Assembly (NCBI RefSeq): GCF_006517275.1
Contig: NZ_CP041191.1
Span: forward strand, 310,001 to 374,000
Length of the DNA: 64,000 nucleotides
Direction of reading: 5' to 3'
DNA from: Labrenzia sp. PHM005
Lineage (GTDB): Bacteria > Pseudomonadota > Alphaproteobacteria > Rhizobiales > Stappiaceae
The translations under genes were made by a program, and so were the position numbers. Shown piece after piece: positions 59,378-64,000 of this stretch; positions within the stretch are counted from its first letter, which is position 1, and every line of letters begins with the position of its first letter. Below the pieces are notes generated by a model. That model did no database searches and was not told where the DNA came from. It saw nothing but the letters and a program-made list of their open reading frames with translations.

Positions 59378-62300
59378 TTATACAGTTGAAGCGTTTTCCA
59401 ATGGTGGAGAGGCCTCCCGGTTGTCATCGCCGCCCGGCACCTTGATCCCATGAAGCGTTGCATAAAAGACCGGCACCATGACCATTGTGAGAATGGTGCC
59501 AACCGTCAGCCCGCCCATGAGGGTGATCGCCAATCCGATCCAGAACACATCCGGCAACAGAGGAATGACGCCCAGCACGGTTGTTGCCGCTGCCAAGGCC
59601 ACCGGCCGTAAGCGCGAGGCGCCCGCATTCAAAACCGCATCATAAGCAGGTTGCCCCCGCCCCAGATTGTCATTGATCTCATCAATCAAAACGATGGAGT
59701 TCTTGATCATCATGCCGGAGAGACTCATCGCGCCGAGCAATGCCACAAACCCGAAGGGCGTCCCGGTGAACAACAAGCTGGGTGTGATGCCAATGATCGC
59801 AAAGGGGATGACCAGAAAGATGACCAGAGGCACCCGGTAGGCATTAAAGAGCGCAACCACGATCAGCGCCATGACAGCCACCGCCGGCAGCATCCCCGGA
59901 ATGAGGGACGCTTGAGCATCCACAGTGCCTTCGTGTTCCCCGCCCCATTCCATGACATAGCCTGGCGGCAGGTCGTCCGCCAAAGCTTCGAAATCGGCCA
60001 GCACTGCAGCCCGGTAAGTCGCGAATGTAACAGCATCGATCTGATTGGCCTGAACCATCAGGGTACGCCGGCGATCCCGCCGGTTGACCATTGGGTTTTC
60101 GCTTCTTGTTTCGACACCACTGACCACTTGCGCCAAAGGTACAGGGTTGGTTGAAATCTGAGATTGGATCTGCAGGAACTCGAAGTTATCGACTGCGGCC
60201 GTGTCTTCTTCGATATGCCGCAACATGATAGGGATGAGCTCGTCGCCTTCGCGATACAAACCGATCTGCCGGCCGTCATAGGCCCGTTTAGTGGTACGGG
60301 CGAGGTCTTCGGGTACGATACCTGTCCAGCGGGCACGGTCCTGATCATATTCCGGTACGGCCTTCCAGACCTTTTCCCGCCAATCGGTGTAGGCAACCTT
60401 TGTCCAGGGATGATTGTCGAGGATTGCGACGGCCCGATCGCCGATCGCCCGCAATTCGGTCGGATCTGCATCCGCCGGGCCGATAAACCGGACTTCAAAC
60501 GGCCACGAATAACTTGGCCCCACACCGAACTGGCGCACAAAGGCTTTTGCTTCCGGATGGTTTTCCCGCATCCAGACTTGCAGCGCTTTGGCGATATCCG
60601 GGATTTCGCGATAATCCTCCACATTGACGATCAACTGTGCATAGGCCGGATTGGTTGGCTCTGGATCGACCGGCAGATAAAAGCGCGGTGGCCCTGCTCC
60701 AATGAAACTGGCAATCCCGGTGACCCGCTCATCGGTTTCCAGTTTCGATTCAATATTGCCAACGGCGGCCGAAACCGCCTCAATCCGGGTGCCTTCCGGC
60801 GCATAATAATCGACCATGAACTTCGTCATGGCCGATGTCGGGAAGAAGAGCTGCTGCACGGAGCCAAACGAAATTCCTGCTGCAACCAGTGCTGCAACGG
60901 CAACACCGATCGTCAGATAGCGCGCTCGGATCGCCATCCGGAGAACCCGCCGGTAGACGGCAAACAGTCCTGTATCGAATGCCGCTCCCCCAGCGCCTTC
61001 TTTCGGCTCAGGGAGCATGGCAACACATTGCAGCGGCGTTACGGTCATGGAGATGACCCAGCTGGCAATCAAAGCAATGCCGACAACTGAAAACAGCGTC
61101 CGGCAATATTCACCGGCGCTCTCAAGCGAGGCAAAGATCGGGTAAAACGCCATGACAGCGATGATGGTCGCTCCAAGCAGCGAAATCGACGGCCGGCTGG
61201 CCGCCTCGATCGCGGCTTGTTTTCGGTCCATGCCTTGCGCCATGCGCACGGTCGCGCCATCGGCAACCACAATCGAATTGTCCACCATCATGCCGAGCGC
61301 GATGATGAGCGCCCCGAGCGACATGCGCTGCAGGTCGATACCCAGCATCGCCAGAACGATGAAAGTGGCAAGGATCGTCAGCAAAAGACCGGTGCCGATA
61401 ATGATCCCCATGCGCAGGCCCATGGTCAGCGTCAGAACCACCAGAACAATCACAACGGCCTGAGCCAAGCTGATTAGAAAACTCTTGACGGCGAGATCAA
61501 CGTCATCTGACTGCCAATGAACCTTGTCGACCTCAATGCCAATCGGCAGCCGCGGTATCAGTTCGGCAATTCGGGCATCAACGGCTTGGCCAACCTTGAC
61601 CACATTCACCCCAGGCTGAAAGGAGATCGCCAAGCCTATAGCTTGTTTGCCATCGTAACGCATAAGCGCTTGCGGCGGTTCCGCATACCCTTCGCGGATT
61701 GTGCCAATCTGACCAAGCCTGATGGAGTTCTGCCGGTCGCTGCGGCCAGCCTGGGCGGCATCTGTTGCCGTCGGCCGGATGACCAGATCTTCAATGTCGC
61801 GCGGCGAGAGAAACGCTCCAGTCGGCGCAATCCGCATCCGGTACTCATTGATGTTGACCGAACCGGAATCGACCACCGCATTCTGGTTCTGGATGGTCTG
61901 CTCCAAGGTGATTTCAGAAATTCCAAGTTCGACGAGATTTTCCTCGCGCACATCAAAATAGAGAACTCGGCCGCGGTCTCCCCAAAGGTCGACCCGGCCA
62001 ACTCCATCGACGAGAGACAATTCCCGCTGCAGGAAGTCTGAGTAGTCTTTCAAGTCCCGGTAGGAAAATCCGTCAGATGTCACGGCCATCAGCAGGCCGA
62101 AGACATCTCCAAAGTCATCATTGACCGCCGGCCGGCCGGCACCCGGTGGCAAAGAGCTCTCCACATCACGGATTTTACGGCGAAGTGTGTCCCAGATCTG
62201 CGGGAGTTCATCGGACCAGAACCTGGGCTGGATCTCGACCTTGATGCTCGAAATGCCAGGCCGGCTCGTGCTCTCGATGTACTTGATTTCCTTAATTTCC

Positions 62301-62509
62301 TGGAGCTTGAGCTCTATCCGTTCGGTAACTTCCTGCTCCACTTCTTCCGCGCTGGCACCGGGATATGGCGTAGCGATTACAGCGGTTTTGATTGTGAATT
62401 CTGGATCTTCCAGCTGGCCGAGCTGGGTGTAAGCGCCGATCCCGCCCAACACCAGCATGATGACGGCAAACCAGACGAACTTGGCGTTTTCTACTGCAAA
62501 CCGGGCCAT
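59378..62509 (-). CDS. RND-family efflux transporter permease
   Basis: This 1043-aa inner-membrane pump of the AcrB type has two duplicated halves. It starts FAVENAKFVWFAVIMLVL and has the pore-domain TPYPGASAEEVEQEV, the transmembrane proton-relay helix (IALGMMVDNSIVVADGA) and SGMMIKNSIVLIDEIN in the second half. It uses the proton gradient to expel drugs, detergents or similar. The start follows the adaptor stop by 2 nt, so the two form one operon. No outer-membrane TolC gene is in the window. Confidence 0.96.
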   Translation of the reverse strand: MARFAVENAKFVWFAVIMLVLGGIGAYTQLGQLEDPEFTIKTAVIATPYPGASAEEVEQEVTERIELKLQEIKEIKYIESTSRPGISSIKVEIQPRFWSDELPQIWDTLRRKIRDVESSLPPGAGRPAVNDDFGDVFGLLMAVTSDGFSYRDLKDYSDFLQRELSLVDGVGRVDLWGDRGRVLYFDVREENLVELGISEITLEQTIQNQNAVVDSGSVNINEYRMRIAPTGAFLSPRDIEDLVIRPTATDAAQAGRSDRQNSIRLGQIGTIREGYAEPPQALMRYDGKQAIGLAISFQPGVNVVKVGQAVDARIAELIPRLPIGIEVDKVHWQSDDVDLAVKSFLISLAQAVVIVLVVLTLTMGLRMGIIIGTGLLLTILATFIVLAMLGIDLQRMSLGALIIALGMMVDNSIVVADGATVRMAQGMDRKQAAIEAASRPSISLLGATIIAVMAFYPIFASLESAGEYCRTLFSVVGIALIASWVISMTVTPLQCVAMLPEPKEGAGGAAFDTGLFAVYRRVLRMAIRARYLTIGVAVAALVAAGISFGSVQQLFFPTSAMTKFMVDYYAPEGTRIEAVSAAVGNIESKLETDERVTGIASFIGAGPPRFYLPVDPEPTNPAYAQLIVNVEDYREIPDIAKALQVWMRENHPEAKAFVRQFGVGPSYSWPFEVRFIGPADADPTELRAIGDRAVAILDNHPWTKVAYTDWREKVWKAVPEYDQDRARWTGIVPEDLARTTKRAYDGRQIGLYREGDELIPIMLRHIEEDTAAVDNFEFLQIQSQISTNPVPLAQVVSGVETRSENPMVNRRDRRRTLMVQANQIDAVTFATYRAAVLADFEALADDLPPGYVMEWGGEHEGTVDAQASLIPGMLPAVAVMALIVVALFNAYRVPLVIFLVIPFAIIGITPSLLFTGTPFGFVALLGAMSLSGMMIKNSIVLIDEINDNLGRGQPAYDAVLNAGASRLRPVALAAATTVLGVIPLLPDVFWIGLAITLMGGLTVGTILTMVMVPVFYATLHGIKVPGGDDNREASPPLENASTV

Positions 62510-62511
62510 GA

Positions 62512-63642
62512 TCAGTTGCCGCCGTTGTCGTTCATCAGGGCAACTTTTTGGCCCTCGCGCAGCGAATTCGCTCCGGCAGTGACAATGATCTCACCCGGTT
62601 CAAGACCCTCGTTGATGGCCAGGCCTTGAGTTCGCGGCGCTCCGACTTCGACTGGGCGCGCGGTTACAACATTTGACCCTGAACCAACAATCCAGACATG
62701 CGGTTCAGTTTTCCCTTCTGGCGTAAACACAGCCGCCGGCGGAACCACGATGTTGCTGAAGGGCATATACTCTTCCGCAACCTGTCCCTTGGCGCGCCCA
62801 GTCATGCCTGGAAGAACCTGAACGTTTTCAGGTTGGTCCATCAACAATGTGACGGGAAATGTGCGTGTTGTCGCCGACGCTTCAGTCCCGATTTCGGTAA
62901 CTTTCGCCGGGATTTCTTCATTACCGACCGCATCGAAGGTCACCTTCACATCCGAAACGTATTTCGTCAGCCCGATGTAACGCTCCGGAATGTCGATCAC
63001 CATTTCGATGTGCTCGCTGTCCAGCACACGAAGGACCTGGGTTTGTGCCCGGATTTCCTCGAAATCCTCGACATATTTGGCGACGACCATCCCGTCAAAG
63101 GGGGCACCAAGCTCGGTGTAGGACAGGTTCAGCATGGCCTTGTCCAACGCCCCTTGCACGGAAGCAATCGACGCTTTGGTCGAACGTTCGGTTGCTGTGG
63201 CCCTGTCTAACAAGGATTGGGAGACATGGCCCCTTTCAAAGAGCTGCCGCTGCCGTTCGGTCTGTTCTCTGGCGTTTTCATAAGTTGCGATCGCGCTTTC
63301 CAGATCTGCAGACAAGCGATCTACTTCCGCCTGATAGGGAGCCGGATCGAGAGTGGCAACAACCTGATCCTTTTCCACCTGATCGCCAACTGCGACAGAA
63401 ATAGTGGTCAGTGTTCCAGAAACCGGAAACGCCAAGGAAACTTCCCGAGCCGCCCGCGCTGTCCCTATGAAGTACCGGCCGTGAAGGTCACTGGCATCTG
63501 ACACCAACATTGTCCGGACAGGGCGCACTATTTCAGCCACCTCCGGCGCACCGCTGTCATCCTGGCAACCGGTAACAAAAGCCGCGCCACCAAGGGCAAG
63601 AACGGCGCTGAGCCGTTTCCCGTTTTCTTTCAAGAAAGACAT
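62512..63642 (-). CDS. RND efflux periplasmic adaptor (membrane fusion protein)
   Basis: This 376-aa lipoprotein has lipobox VTGC near residue 26, so it is anchored to the inner membrane. It has the lipoyl-like/beta-barrel region (VSLAFPVSGTLTTISVAVGD) and long coiled-coil helices (about 90-150). It connects the RND permease to an outer-membrane channel. It is the first gene of the minus-strand adaptor-permease operon. Confidence 0.95.
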   Translation of the reverse strand: MSFLKENGKRLSAVLALGGAAFVTGCQDDSGAPEVAEIVRPVRTMLVSDASDLHGRYFIGTARAAREVSLAFPVSGTLTTISVAVGDQVEKDQVVATLDPAPYQAEVDRLSADLESAIATYENAREQTERQRQLFERGHVSQSLLDRATATERSTKASIASVQGALDKAMLNLSYTELGAPFDGMVVAKYVEDFEEIRAQTQVLRVLDSEHIEMVIDIPERYIGLTKYVSDVKVTFDAVGNEEIPAKVTEIGTEASATTRTFPVTLLMDQPENVQVLPGMTGRAKGQVAEEYMPFSNIVVPPAAVFTPEGKTEPHVWIVGSGSNVVTARPVEVGAPRTQGLAINEGLEPGEIIVTAGANSLREGQKVALMNDNGGN

Positions 63643-63891
63643 GATCAGCCACCCTGTCCGTCATTTTCGCATTGAGACATTCTCGATACTACGAAACTCA
63701 AACAGGGTATCGTCAAGCGAATTTCCGCAACGTCCATCTTGTTTTAGTTGCAGCAATCTATAACTGAAGCGATTCTGGTGTGTTCTACTGGCGGGATTTT
63801 TTTTTGCTTTGAAAAACAAAAAGCGACGCATGACGGCAGCTCTGTTGGCTTACATCTGCCGCGCATCGGTAACCGGATTTCTCCAAGGCGG
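63643..63891. other. Intergenic region upstream of the efflux operon
   Basis: This 249-bp spacer is probably the efflux-operon promoter on the minus strand, plus the 3' end of an upstream minus-strand gene. A T-rich run at 63801-63808 with a weak GCTTT/AAAGC pair may be a terminator on either strand. No regulator gene is seen. Confidence 0.4.
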
Positions 63892-63999
63892 TTACATCAT
63901 CGCGCCCGGCGACCTTTCTGTGAAGACGCGGATGTAATCTCCCGGTGAAGAGCCTGCCCAAAAGACCCAAAGGCGGAAGGGGTCTTTCGGATCGACCCA
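63892..63999 (-). CDS. C-terminal end of an unidentified protein (partial)
   Basis: Reading the minus strand from the window edge gives 35 codons ending in TAA (63892-63894). They contain the protein-like segments DPKDPFRLWVFWAG, PGDYIRVFTERSPG and a final Met-Met. Base use looks coding and the gene continues beyond 64000. I do not recognise the family. Confidence 0.55.
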   Translation of the reverse strand, partial: WVDPKDPFRLWVFWAGSSPGDYIRVFTERSPGAMM

Positions 64000-64000
64000 G

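Overview
The window is a high-GC chromosomal segment from an alphaproteobacterium, most likely Hyphomicrobiales near Stappia/Roseibium/Labrenzia. This is inferred from the F1-only ATP synthase operon (atpHAGDC), the mdh-sucCD-sucAB-lpdA block, an Omp19-type lipoprotein, a GcrA-tail-like protein and the overall codon usage. Almost all of it is ordinary coding DNA with short intergenic gaps. I saw no tRNA, rRNA, CRISPR array, prophage or insertion sequence.

Layout. 1-3.6 kb: the 3' end of pckA with its terminator, then a four-gene molybdoenzyme-maturation operon (XdhC N-domain, LysE exporter, XdhC C-domain, MoCF-MocA fusion). 3.8-7.8 kb: a small GcrA-tail-like protein and a large GAF/multi-PAS diguanylate cyclase. 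7.8-12.8 kb: atpC, D, G, A, H on the minus strand. 13.4-19.2 kb: priA, a transaldolase-like aldolase, a flavin reductase with a divergent LysR regulator, and xerC. 19.2-25 kb: a GNAT acetyltransferase, two small exported proteins, a CDF metal exporter with a divergent MerR regulator and a clear MerR-type promoter, an exported agmatinase-family enzyme, and an ArsR-OYE operon. 25-37.2 kb (minus): the TCA-cycle block mdh, sucC, sucD, sucA, sucB, then a lysE-like gene and an SDR, then lpdA, with zapE upstream. 37.5-40.6 kb: a TauA/NMT1-like periplasmic binding protein overlapping a membrane GGDEF-EAL protein. 40.7-49.2 kb: a DUF7662-like fusion, Omp19-like inhibitor, degenerate LMW-phosphatase-like protein, AhpD-like and MAPEG proteins, PlsC-like acyltransferase, recQ, msrA and creD. 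49.7-54.8 kb: a degenerate S-adenosylhomocysteine-hydrolase-like protein overlapping a SAM methyltransferase, then gadB-gadC. 54.9-64 kb (minus): TPR-methyltransferase, MscS channel, DUF808 protein, an RND efflux pump (adaptor plus permease), and the 3' end of an unidentified gene.

How the genes work together. Two blocks carry central energy metabolism: the F1 ATPase operon and the 2-oxoglutarate dehydrogenase / succinyl-CoA synthetase / malate dehydrogenase operon. The remainder is signalling (two c-di-GMP proteins, one apparently coupled to a periplasmic ligand sensor), envelope and stress functions (MscS, CreD, MsrA, RND pump, GadBC) and metal handling (CDF-MerR). The best candidates for something undescribed are the SAHH-like/methyltransferase pair at 49.7-51.7 kb, the binding-protein/GGDEF-EAL pair at 37.5-40.6 kb, and a hairpin-rich sucD-sucA spacer that ends in a terminator-like structure on the opposite strand.
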